Below, in pieces: positions 22,801-32,400 of a stretch of 64,000 nucleotides of DNA. The position numbers and the translations under genes were made by a program. Numbering within the stretch: the first letter of the stretch is position 1; every line of letters starts with the position of its first letter. Source of the stretch: Drosophila pseudoobscura (lineage: Eukaryota > Arthropoda > Insecta > Diptera > Drosophilidae). A model generated the notes under the pieces. It was not told the DNA's origin and searched no databases. It worked only from the letters and a program-made list of their open reading frames with translations. Location of the stretch: NCBI RefSeq assembly GCF_009870125.1, contig NC_046683.1, positions 10,912,001 to 10,976,000 of the forward strand, given 5' to 3'.

Positions 22801-24439
22801 TAGAAATTAAATAGACAAATTATTAAATGCGCTACAAAATGTATGCTCTAACGATGCCAATTGGGGGTGTGGGGGCCGGGGCCAGGGCCAGGGCCAATCC
22901 CTGGGGCGGTTGAGGGAATGGAGCGAAACCAAAAATGATTATGATAATGATGTTAGTGGAGTGGCGTGGAGTGGAGCGGGGGGTAAGGTAACAAAAGAGA
23001 ATGCAATGCCTTCATGACTGATCCAATCGAAGCCAAGCCACCAAAAGCGCGCTCGTCAGATGATATTAGCATATACGTTTATACGATCACTCCCAATGAT
23101 CCTTCTTTAACCAATCGTGATTTTCCGGTTCGTATAAACGTTGCATATGGGCTCTTTTCGTAGCGATATAACTAAGTATTTAACCATTACAAAATAATCG
23201 TGTGCTGATCTGATATATGTATGTAGATATAGTTGTTTGTGGAATTTGCTTATAATTAAGATTAGTACCTTTACGTGGACGCCACCAGTCCTCCATATAT
23301 CCTGACAGAGGCGAGGAGTGGCAAGAAAGAACTGTATTTGTTATTTTTATTTGCACTATGAATTGCTCGTATGATTTATCTTTCAGGACAGGGTCGGGTC
23401 GGGGAAGGGGGTTTTTCTTCGTTTTTCTTGGGACTCTTTTACTTTGCAGGGAGACGAGATAAAGCGCAGAAGCCGTATGTGTCTGGGTAAAGGGTAAATG
23501 TAGCATGCAGCAGCCAGACTTTAAGCGATTGAGAAACTGTCTGTGTGTGTGGGTGTGTGTGTGTGTGTGTGTGAAAGAGATCCCATTTAACAAGAGCTTA
23601 GACTTAGACCATTAGTTAGGCAAACAGAAAGAGAGAGAGAGAGAGACGGAGAGCGTGAGCGAGAATATACAAAGACAGTCAACATTTAACAAAGAGACCA
23701 AGAACAATGTACATTTAATAATAGCGATAGATGGAAACAAACTATGGATAGTATAGTGGTTACAGTAGTAGAGCTTCGTTTATGGCCATTTCTGCCTTTT
23801 GGCTTTTGCTTATCGAGAGTACGCACCATCACGCTCATGTCCCCCGGAGCTGGTCGTTTGTGTTTGTTTCGTATAGACCAGGGTCTCCTTTGGTGGAATG
23901 TTCGTAGCTTGCACATTGTAAACGCTCAGATTCAAGGGCTGTTTCTTGCCGCCACTGGTTCAGGTAGAAGGTAGCCATGGAAAACAATAAACAAAAGTAT
24001 ATTCAATTAAAACGTGTTGAGAGCACAGGAGGGGGCACACAAAGAGCTCACTTTTGACCATTGACAGTGGCCTGGAGGCTGGCGTCGGGGGTCTGTGTAT
24101 TGGAATTTTCCGACGTCATTGAGTTGACCGATGACAAAGACGACAGAACCTCGGAGACAGGTGCCACGCCCAGGGACGAAAGCATTTCATCCAGATCTCT
24201 GAAAGAGCGACGGGAGGGAGGGAAAACATTCAATATGTATTTTGTTTAGGTTTGGGGTTTTTTTTTCATTGAAACAAAACTCACTTTCGCTGATCTTTGT
24301 CTATGCCAGCGCCACCGCCAATGCGTCCGGCCGCTTCTTCCATATCTTTAATCTCCTTTTCCCTCCGCCGACGATCCTTCTCCTCGCGCAGGGCCGCCAA
24401 TTTGGCCTTTTTTCGTTCCAGCTCAGCCTTACGATCCAT
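17644..24439 (-). CDS. sw: Cytoplasmic dynein intermediate chain (short wing)
   Basis: Nine coding exons, all minus: 24285-24439, 24052-24198, 23827-23954, 23269-23301 (33 nt), 22716-22736 (21 nt), 21022-21069 (48 nt), 19068-19244, 18082-19004 and 17644-17997. With every exon the protein is 661 residues. It is the cargo- and dynactin-linking subunit of cytoplasmic dynein. The N-terminal charged coiled coil ([20 protein letters not shown]) binds dynactin p150. A serine-rich linker follows, with the alternatively spliced segment and light-chain binding region, then a WD40 propeller over the last ~370 residues ([49 protein letters not shown]). The 33-, 21- and 48-nt exons each keep frame, so isoforms are expected. 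Exon 7 has a second acceptor 21 nt downstream (19223). The DRE at 25082 may serve its promoter. Confidence 0.95.
19245..21021 (-). other. sw intron with TA-rich microsatellites
   Basis: It contains a TA/CATA microsatellite at 19801-19879, a GGGTGT-rich stretch near 19705-19740 and a CA run near 20604-20620. No coding exon beyond those listed for sw was seen. Confidence 0.6.
21070..22715 (-). other. sw intron, AT-rich
   Basis: Mostly AT-rich sequence with short ATAC/TATA repeats. A GA run at 22443-22468 reads as a CT tract on the sw strand. No further exon is recognised. Confidence 0.5.
22737..23826 (-). other. sw introns flanking the 33-nt exon
   Basis: Two introns (22737-23268 and 23302-23826) around the small exon at 23269-23301. 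They hold a GA run (22780-22798), a CA/GT tract at 23540-23573 and GA runs near 23628-23645. Nothing else is supported. Confidence 0.5.
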
Positions 24440-25115
24440 TTTTTGTGTGCTTTCTCTCGAGGTCTCTCTGAGTGATTTTGGATGTAGATTGGTCTTGAAT
24501 TGGGTGCTGCTTCCTGAGGGAGGGATGTCGTCGGCTAGATGCTTATGAAGCGGGATATTCTGCAAGGGTTATACATGATGATTAACGAGCCGATACAATC
24601 AATCAATGCCTATGCCATCGCCTTAACCAATATTGGTGGCTTTGATGATGTCACCAGTTGGCCAAATGCTCAGAAAAACCCTCTTTCCATGTGTGTGCGT
24701 GTCCACTACCTTTGTGTGGGTTTTGGTGTCCGATTGCACATTTAAATAATCATTTAGTACGCCATTACACCTCTCATAATGGCCTTTGACACGAAATCTA
24801 ATCAGAACATCTGCCACCCACACGCGCACATTCGCTTTCTTTGATGCAAAAAAAATCAATAAATCTAATGCAGTCCACAAAATGAGAGTATCTGACGCAC
24901 TTTCTTTCGCACTTCTTTTTCGGTGTCACAGATTTCGCTTCACTCCGATCACATTTGATTCGGTGAATATCTCCATGGACCCACCTCTTAACGTTGTTTA
25001 AACGTTCGAATTCGGCAATTTAAGTACTTAAATTAACATTTATCAACCATGTTTTTTGTTAATGTTTTGACTCAGCGCGTTTATCGATACATTTACATTT
25101 TACTCGATTTATTAC
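24440..25115. promoter_or_regulatory. Bidirectional promoter region between sw and a small gene, with DRE
   Basis: TATCGATA (DRE) at 25082-25089 lies 27 nt before the plus-strand ATG at 25116 and about 640 nt upstream of the sw ATG. The sw leader presumably fills most of the interval. No other coding frame is convincing. Confidence 0.5.
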
Positions 25116-25405
25116 ATGGCGACTACATGCTACACGGTAACTAAAGAATGGACAATAGGCAACACAGCCCAGAAAATGCAACGCATTAGAAGTAAAACCC
25201 ACCCCTTTTGCCTGATATACTTTGAAGACAAGGTATATTACTCCTCAAAAAACGGCAAGGTGAGGTTTGTACAAGCCTTGCCATTTTCCTTGCTGGTTTT
25301 CTCCTGTTGTCCATTTCACCCGACCCATTTATTCCTTTCATGAATGAGCAGAAATATGCCGAAATACATCGTTTATCAAAATATTCCACATATATGCGCA
25401 AATAG
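25116..25405 (+). CDS. Unrecognised small gene, 65 residues, two exons
   Basis: Exon 1 (25116-25259, 48 codons) ends at gtgaggtt; exon 2 (25352-25405) follows a pyrimidine-containing stretch and gagcag. Both are phase 0, and the joined frame stops at TAG. The peptide starts MATTCYTVTKEW, is basic, contains HPFCLIYFEDKVYYSSKNG and ends YSTYMRK. There is no signal peptide or membrane segment, and I recognise no family. A perfect DRE 27 nt upstream and head-to-head arrangement with sw support a real, broadly expressed gene. The alternative is a chance ORF whose downstream signals happen to fit. Confidence 0.55.
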
Positions 25406-27885
25406 TTGTTCAATCTGGCAACCAATTTGGCGCTCAACAGCACACTTTTAAGCACATGTTACGCTGAGCAGCTCCAAGCCTTACCATTTATGATTGCCGT
25501 TAGTTAATATATGCGCCGCGTGTTTCGGTGGCGGGGGCGGGCAAGTGAAACCAATCATAAGAACCTGCCACTGGAAATAGAAAGCTGAGAATGCACAAAT
25601 GTACAATTGAATCATTGTCTCTAATTTATGCCATCAATGCCAAGCCGGCCCCACCCCCATCGCCTGTTGCCATGCTGTGGTGGGGCCCTACCTCCATGCG
25701 GCAGCATACAAACTGCATACCTGTTTACCGTTAGTCTGCTGTGTATGTGTGTAGGTGTCGGTGCATGCGTGTGTAAATGGCGTATCAAAATGACCTGTTA
25801 ATTACCTGTCTCAACCAAACCCAAAATGCCACAGAATGCAGCGGAAACTTGTCTTCAGAGTGGGAGACTATTTTTGGCGCATTTCCATTTAAATGTCAAC
25901 ATTTGATGACCTATAAACTATATTACAATCCATTTGCCTTTGGTTTCTGTTGTTTTGTCTTTTCGTTAATTTCGTAATATCATTGGATAAACCGGACTGG
26001 AAGACCATCCCAACGATGCCATCCGAGCCGATGTTGCCAGTAAAAACCTTGAATTACCAAATCTTTTTTCGCTCCAGGCTGATAAATCAGCGTCTCTGGG
26101 ATGGGAGAGATGGGAAGGGGAAAGGAAACCAATGTGCCGGGTGGCTGTGGCTCCATCGGGATGGAAGAAGCGGAATTGTTTTTTTTGTTGTAGGTTTTCG
26201 CTAATTACGTACGCAAACCAAAGCGGTTCGTTTAATACGATTTTTATTCGTGATTAGTTTACAAATTAATTTGCCAATTGAATTTTAGATTTTTGCTGGT
26301 TTCTTAGAATACCAACGGCATCGGGGACTGCTGGTCGAGAGTAAAAGTGTCCGGTTAATTAAGTTTGAACCTAAACTAGTTTCTATCTCATCGGGTTTTT
26401 GCCGCAGCCGCATTAACAGATGCCATCGGATTGGATCGTATCGGATCGCATCTCTCAAGGACAACTGGTTTTGGGACCATTGCGTGCCGTGTCGTATATT
26501 TAGCATATATATGTATATATTATGTATATTACGAACTATCGGACATTTCGTTTCGATTTCCCCTGTGACACAGTTTTTCCACCAGCCAAGGAACCCCCCT
26601 TCCCAAAAAATAATAAAAAGCAGGTCCTCCTCAAGGCTGCGAATTTGCTGGAAAGGCTGCAGCGTGACTCTGTTCGGCATCTACTAATGGAAGGGCGTCA
26701 CAGGCACAAGCACAGGCTGCACCGGCTCGGGAATGGAAAGGCTGCACCTTCAACAACTTCTTTTTTTTTTTTTGGTCAACGCGAGAGTTGTTATCGTATG
26801 CGTTGATTGTTCGTTTTGGCTTAATTCGTTTTGGTGGTTTTGTGATTTGGGTTTTTATTGCTGTAAACGACATTTGCATGCGGCCCATCAACCCGCTGGG
26901 AGCGTTGGCGCATATGAATGTGGCTTGCTGGCGTTTTTTTCGGCCACATCCACAGCATGTACTCCCTGGAACTGTTCATGCTTGGAATACCCTAACCCAA
27001 ACCAAGAGTTGTGCTTGGCTGGCATATGATTGGAATGGAATTCCAGGCTTCCAGTCTACGCTCTTTCGCTCTCTCTCCTCTCCCTCGTTATGACTTCCTA
27101 GAGAATGGTCTAACTGTAACAGCTAGAGCTGCACTCAACTCACGTAGTGGAGAGAGGGCAAGGGTATGGCCGCTGTCTTGTTGCTATTTTATTTCATCGT
27201 TACGCTCTCGCCTCTCTTTGTCGCCTGCTTCCTACATCATGTACTGTGCTCTCGCAAAAGATCACATATCGGATGAATGTATGCCCTAAGCCAGTGCAGC
27301 ATTGACCACATGTACATATGTACTTGTATATGTGCATACTTGCAAGTCATGGGAGCGTATGAGTGTGCCACTCTCCCACTCTTAGCTGATTTACTTCCTT
27401 GTGGAATACTCTACCCACCCAATCACTGCACTGACGCCTTGATCATAAATGCCGGCGGCCTGGCTCAACAGTGGAAGGGGAAGGGTATGCAAAGCTCGAC
27501 TTGCTCCTCGCAACATTTGGTTTCATTACATCTTTGTCTCGCCTTTCTTTGCCACCTTCCCTTCCCAGCCCACCCCAGCCGTTTCCATCGGCCAGTTTAA
27601 GTGGCGGCACCTGCCCCTGCCCCACCTCAGAGCGGTGCTGACGCTGCCATTGCTCTGCCGCGGCCGTCAACGGCGTCGGCGTCGTCGCAGCACCTCCGGG
27701 GCCGGTGAAAAAGTCTTGAAAAGTGCGCCTCTCTGCCGTTCCGTTGTTAGTTTAAGTTTAACCATCGCACCGCTTGAGTCGCGATTTAGTTGCTCAGCTG
27801 CTCCCCTCTTCCTGGAAGGACCCGCCGTCACAAAATCGTGTGCTGTTTTTGTTTCTTTACCCTGGAATCTGCATAAATTCACAAA
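25406..27885. other. Intergenic region upstream of obst-A
   Basis: No supported gene. The obst-A promoter and leader must lie in the right part (about 27600-27885). Several open frames of 70-146 codons in 26500-27890 lack splice or start support and are not called. Confidence 0.5.
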
Positions 27886-29751
27886 ATGAAATTATTTTTA
27901 TGTGCCATTGCTGTAACGCTTTGTTTGGCAGGGACAAGTGAGTGTTGAACAGAATCGCTAATCGGTGATCGATTATCGATGATAAATGATCAATGATCGG
28001 TTTGGATCGGTGATCGTGTGGAGACTGAAGGAAGTTTCGGTGTCGGTGTCGCTTCAGTGGTATAGATATCCGATATCTGTCTGTTTATTTGCATAAAAAC
28101 ACCCGCAGAAATAGCAACTTGTTGCTAATTAGTTTGACATTGACACCAAATCAAGATTAGGCTTAGGCTCTTTTTTTAATTTCTGCCCAGACGAACGATT
28201 GACATTTAAAGTGACTTGAAATGTGGCGACCCAACCTTTCGAGAAGTTCCCAGATACAGACGCAGACGCAGATCCATAAACGGTTTCGAGGCGGGGCATA
28301 ACGAGATGAGGAGTGAAAACCGGCTGGTGGCTAGGACTGGGTCTGGTCTCCGGGGGTCTGGGCAAACTGGCTGCTGCACGCTTGCCAAGCCTAAAAAGCG
28401 GTCGTTGTCTGGCTGAAATTGTGGATTATGCAACTCTTTGCACTCGTCATTGCATGGCGGGGCGATGCCATCGCGAACCGCATAGACCAGAGATGCACTC
28501 ACGAGTGTGAATGTGACAGTGACTGTGACAGATACTCCAAATTAAGCTGTGACTTTAAGTGTTCTTATCGTGATTCGAATTTGGGAGATCGTCTTTATAT
28601 GTCGGGTCTAACTTTTCTGCAAGAGCTTTTCTGAGGTCTGAGTCTAAATATTCTCAAGTTCTGCTAAAAATTTCCCATACTTCTAGCACCTTCTGTTAAA
28701 ACATATGCCCTGCTAACATTGCCATAGCCACAACCGTTACTCTGTTAAAAGTCCCCCCCGTCATTTCTATGGCAAGCAGGAAACCGCAATGCCAATGGCG
28801 GAATTGCCATCAAACCATCGACTGTTCGATCATCGGTCACGTTGTTACACTTTTCCGTGCTATGGAAAAAGTGAAAGTGTGAAAAACAAGTTGACTGAAC
28901 TCTTCCCGTCTGTATATTTTTCTTCCTCCATCCAGCTGTATCCGCCGCCGGCTTCGAGTGCCCCAAGCCCAACGGCCAGTTCGCCGATGAGATCCAGTGC
29001 GACAAGTTCCATGTGTGCGAGGATGGTGTGCCCAAGGCGAGATTGTGCCCAGACGGCTTGGTCTTCGATCCACTGAACCGCAAGTTCAACAAATGCGATC
29101 AGCCCTTCAATGTAGACTGCGAGGACCGTACAGAATTGCGTAAGCTAATGACATGGAGTGACGTCCAAGACTGGTTTTAATTGATTTCCATTTATAGAGG
29201 AGCCCAAGTCCAGCAAGTATTGTCCGCGTAAGAACGGGTTCTTTGCCCATCCCGATCCGGCCGTGTGCAATATCTTCTACAACTGCATCGAGGGCGATGC
29301 CCTGGAGACCAAGTGTACCGTGGGCCTGCACTTCGACGAGTACTCGGGCACCTGTGTGTGGCCCGATACGGCCAAGCGTGAGGGCTGCAATCCCGAGCAG
29401 AGTAAGTCCTTTCAGCTGCCTTTCGAGATGGACTTTTGACTGATGGGTTCCCAATTTTTGGTTTGTTTTCCTTCTCTCTTCACCATTCTTATAGGAATGT
29501 CTGAGACTGGCTTTGAGTGCCCCAAGGATCAGCCCAAGACCGATGATCGCGGTCAGGTTGTGACCCATCCCAAGTATCCTCATCCCACCGATTGCCAGAA
29601 GTTCTACGTGTGCCTGAACGGTGAGGATCCACGCGATCTGGGCTGCCAGCTAGGCGAGGTCTACAACGATAACACAGAGATGTGCGACGCACCCGAAAAT
29701 GTGCCCGGATGCGAGGACTGGTACAAGGATGTCGATGACAAGAAGGACTAA
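27886..29751 (+). CDS. obst-A: Obstructor-A, secreted chitin-binding matrix protein
   Basis: Exons 27886-27937 (52 nt, signal peptide), 28936-29139, 29198-29401 and 29495-29751 join into 238 residues. Obst-A organises the chitin matrix in larval cuticle and trachea, acting outside apical cells. The signal peptide is MKLFLCAIAVTLCLAG. Three CBM14 / peritrophin-A domains follow, one per exon, each with six cysteines (first: FECPKPNG...CDKFHVCEDG...CPDGLVF...CDQ...C). The C terminus is acidic (EDWYKDVDDKKD). All introns are phase 1. An AATAAA at 30189-30194 is the likely polyadenylation signal. The sequence is nearly identical to D. melanogaster obst-A as I recall it. Confidence 0.95.
27938..28935 (+). 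other. obst-A intron 1
   Basis: A 998-nt intron separating the signal-peptide exon from the first chitin-binding domain. It starts gtgagt and ends catccag. Gat/atcgat-rich repeats lie near 27957-28015. No internal gene was recognised. Confidence 0.7.
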
Positions 29752-30188
29752 GCCGGCTCTTGTCCAGCGCCGCCCGCCGATAAAAGCCCAATGCGCGTCT
29801 CCCACTTCCTCTCTCCTCTCCATCTACACATACACACTACACACTACACCCTACACCAAAACACCTACAGTCACACTCATGCACACTAAAAAAAGGATTC
29901 GCGTCGTAGTCACTTAAAGTTAGTAGTTCTAGCCCACTTCCTATAGAACGTACATATGTATGTGTAGCAGTTAAACTCTAATCTATCCTCTGTCTACTCA
30001 CCAACTGTCCGGCTATCTGACTGTCTGACTGTGTCGGTCTTTCCGTTCTATCAAACTATACTATATTCTTCACTTTCTGTATCTACCTCCTCGCCTGTCT
30101 ATCGCTGTGCCCAACTGACTCTTCTGACCAAATTGTTGTGTATATATTTCCCCCTCTTTCTGACTTTCATTTAATTATTATACAAGAA

Positions 30189-30194
30189 AATAAA
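30189..30194 (+). terminator. Polyadenylation signal of obst-A
   Basis: AATAAA in caagaaaataaactg, 438 nt beyond the stop codon. Confidence 0.5.
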
Positions 30195-31124
30195 CTGATT
30201 TTTGTTTTATAAACTACACCGGCAACTTCTTCTATCTATCTTCTATGTATCTTTGCACTTCCTCTAACTATATCTGTTCTTTACCATTCTCTATTCTATC
30301 TTTCAGCTCTTCTTGCCTTCTTTCCCTAAAAATCCTCCTTCCTAGGCTATGAGATCTATCTGATCATATCATGTGACAATGGATTACTATTTGTATCTTC
30401 TTCTAACCATATTCTATAAGTTTTTACTTTTTCTAAGGATATACCCGTATTTAGTAACAATACCTGTACTGTTTCTATGTCCTAACCAGCTTCTCTATTC
30501 GATTTCCTTACTCTAAGATCTACAACTTTATACGATATTTTCTGTTTTTTAACATCTCCAATCAAGTTGGATCTCTACTTTGAATCTATGTAATCTTTTT
30601 AACTGTTTTCTATAACCTTTTCTTGGTCTATTGAAAACTTTATTTTCTATTTCAACAACTGTTTTACGTTGTCCTTCTAACGAGATTTTTTTACCATTTC
30701 GAAGACTTGGAACTCTTTTGTGCAGCTATAAAATCGTATCTTCTGGTATACCTATTCTAAATACTCATCTCACTCACCTTTCTTCTTCGCTATTTTAAGC
30801 ACTCTCTATTCAATATAAAGATAATATTTATTTGGTTTCTGACTGTTTCTTTCTTTGACTGGAAAACCATTCTGGCTATACAACTTTTTGATGTGTGTTT
30901 ATCTAAAGCTTAAGACCCGACTGTTAGTCTTCCATCTCATGTATGGATGGAAGACACACTTTTACTTCATTTTTTTTATTAAAACATGATTTCAAAACTA
31001 CAGGAAATCTTGTGTGTGTGTTTTGTGTTTATCTTGTTTGGAAATACATGTACATGTATATCGGAGATCATCTATTTCGAATAATCAATCAAACCTTTCA
31101 CTCGGGACTTCGCAACAACAGCAA

Positions 31125-31155
31125 GGGGGGTGGGGGGGGGGGGGGGGGGGGGGGG
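31125..31155 (+). repeat. Near-pure G homopolymer
   Basis: Six G, one T, then 24 G. It is flanked by gcaa and tctgg. Likely a slippage-prone tract that could form G-quadruplex structures; the exact length may also be an assembly artefact. Confidence 0.8.
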
Positions 31156-32155
31156 TCTGGGGTGATCTATTAACCCTTTGTTGGGACAGGGCACACAAAA
31201 GAGCCGTTAATTACCAAAGTGGCCAAAGCGGATTGCCGCAAGAGAAACAAATCACAAGAGCAGCAGAGCAAAAAAGTCAAAAGGCTGCAGGCAGAGCAGA
31301 GCAGCAGATTTTTGGGTTATGCAATAACCGCAGCAGCCACAACAGCAGCACAACGGCGGCCAAAAGTTTTGCAATAGTTAACAATGTAACGGTAATCGGC
31401 AGCAACAACAAACGGGACAAGAGCCAATCATGAATGAAGCTTGCGCTCTGCTCGAGCTTTGCCTTTTACTTTCAATCACATACTCGTGCATGCCATGCCT
31501 TCTGGAAGCTTACCCCAAATCACGTTTTGCATGCAACAACAGCAGCTAGCAGCAGCAGCAGCAGCAGCATTACAACACCAACAACAGCGGCAGCGGCAGC
31601 ATTCAAATAACAGGAATACCATCAGCATTAGCAGCCACAACAGAGACAACAATAACATCTACAGAAAAAATAGCTTCAACAACAATAGATTCAACAACAA
31701 CAACTGCAACGAAAGTAACACCAACCAGTAAAAAGGAAAGAAGTTACAACAACACCAACAGCTACACCAATGATATTTATATCAGTAGAATTATCAGTTA
31801 CAAGAACACCACAAAAACAACAACAATAACAACAAATTCAACACAAATCGTAACAGATTCAACAACACCACAGCCGATAACAGTTGCAGTTACACCAACA
31901 GCAAGGCACCGCAGATCATTCGATGAAACTGTGACAACATAGAGCAAACAGCCTTACCCTCCCCCATCTACCCTCCTTCCACACATCCCTACCACCCACC
32001 AAATCCCCCAACAACAACAACCCAAAGCTTTTGCAAAACTTTTTGTCGTTTGTTTGTGTTTTTTTTTGTTTTTTTCGTTTCTGTTTACTGTCGCCGTCGA
32101 CGTCGCTGTCTGCCTCTGCCGCTACCGCCACTTGCTTCTTCTTCTTGGAGTCCGG

Positions 32156-32162
32156 TATAAAT
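32156..32162 (+). promoter_or_regulatory. Possible TATA box of Peritrophin-A
   Basis: TATAAAT in the context tccggtataaatc, 239 nt upstream of the ATG at 32401. Secreted matrix genes in flies often use TATA promoters. No perfect initiator at the usual distance was found, so this is tentative. Confidence 0.4.
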
Positions 32163-32400
32163 CTTTTCAGTTGAGTTTGGAACGCGTAACCGTTAAAACG
32201 TACAAGCCACTTGGAGCGAAAGTTTCAGTCTTTTTTCGACACCTATATTTTTTTTTTGCGCGTGTTGAATATTTGAAATTTTGTTGTTGTTGTTTTGTGA
32301 TTTTCTCTGTGTGTGTGAGTGAGTGTGTGTGTGTGAATTTCCGTTTTTGAATTTCCGCTTTAACCAAATTCATAATAAAAGAAACCACAAAGTGTTCAAT

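Larger units (their letters stand above)
29752..32400. other. obst-A 3' UTR and Peritrophin-A upstream region
   Basis: AATAAA at 30189-30194 ends the likely obst-A 3' UTR. 30200-30930 is unusually pyrimidine-rich on the plus strand. A G homopolymer lies at 31125-31155. CAG/CAA-rich DNA fills about 31530-31900, including an (CAG)n run near 31540-31570. TATAAAT at 32156-32162 is a possible TATA box for Peritrophin-A. Confidence 0.5.

Noticed and set aside
31441-31731. Gln/Asn-rich open frame
   Set aside because: Pure CAG/CAA/AAC repeat DNA upstream of Peritrophin-A; no conserved segment.
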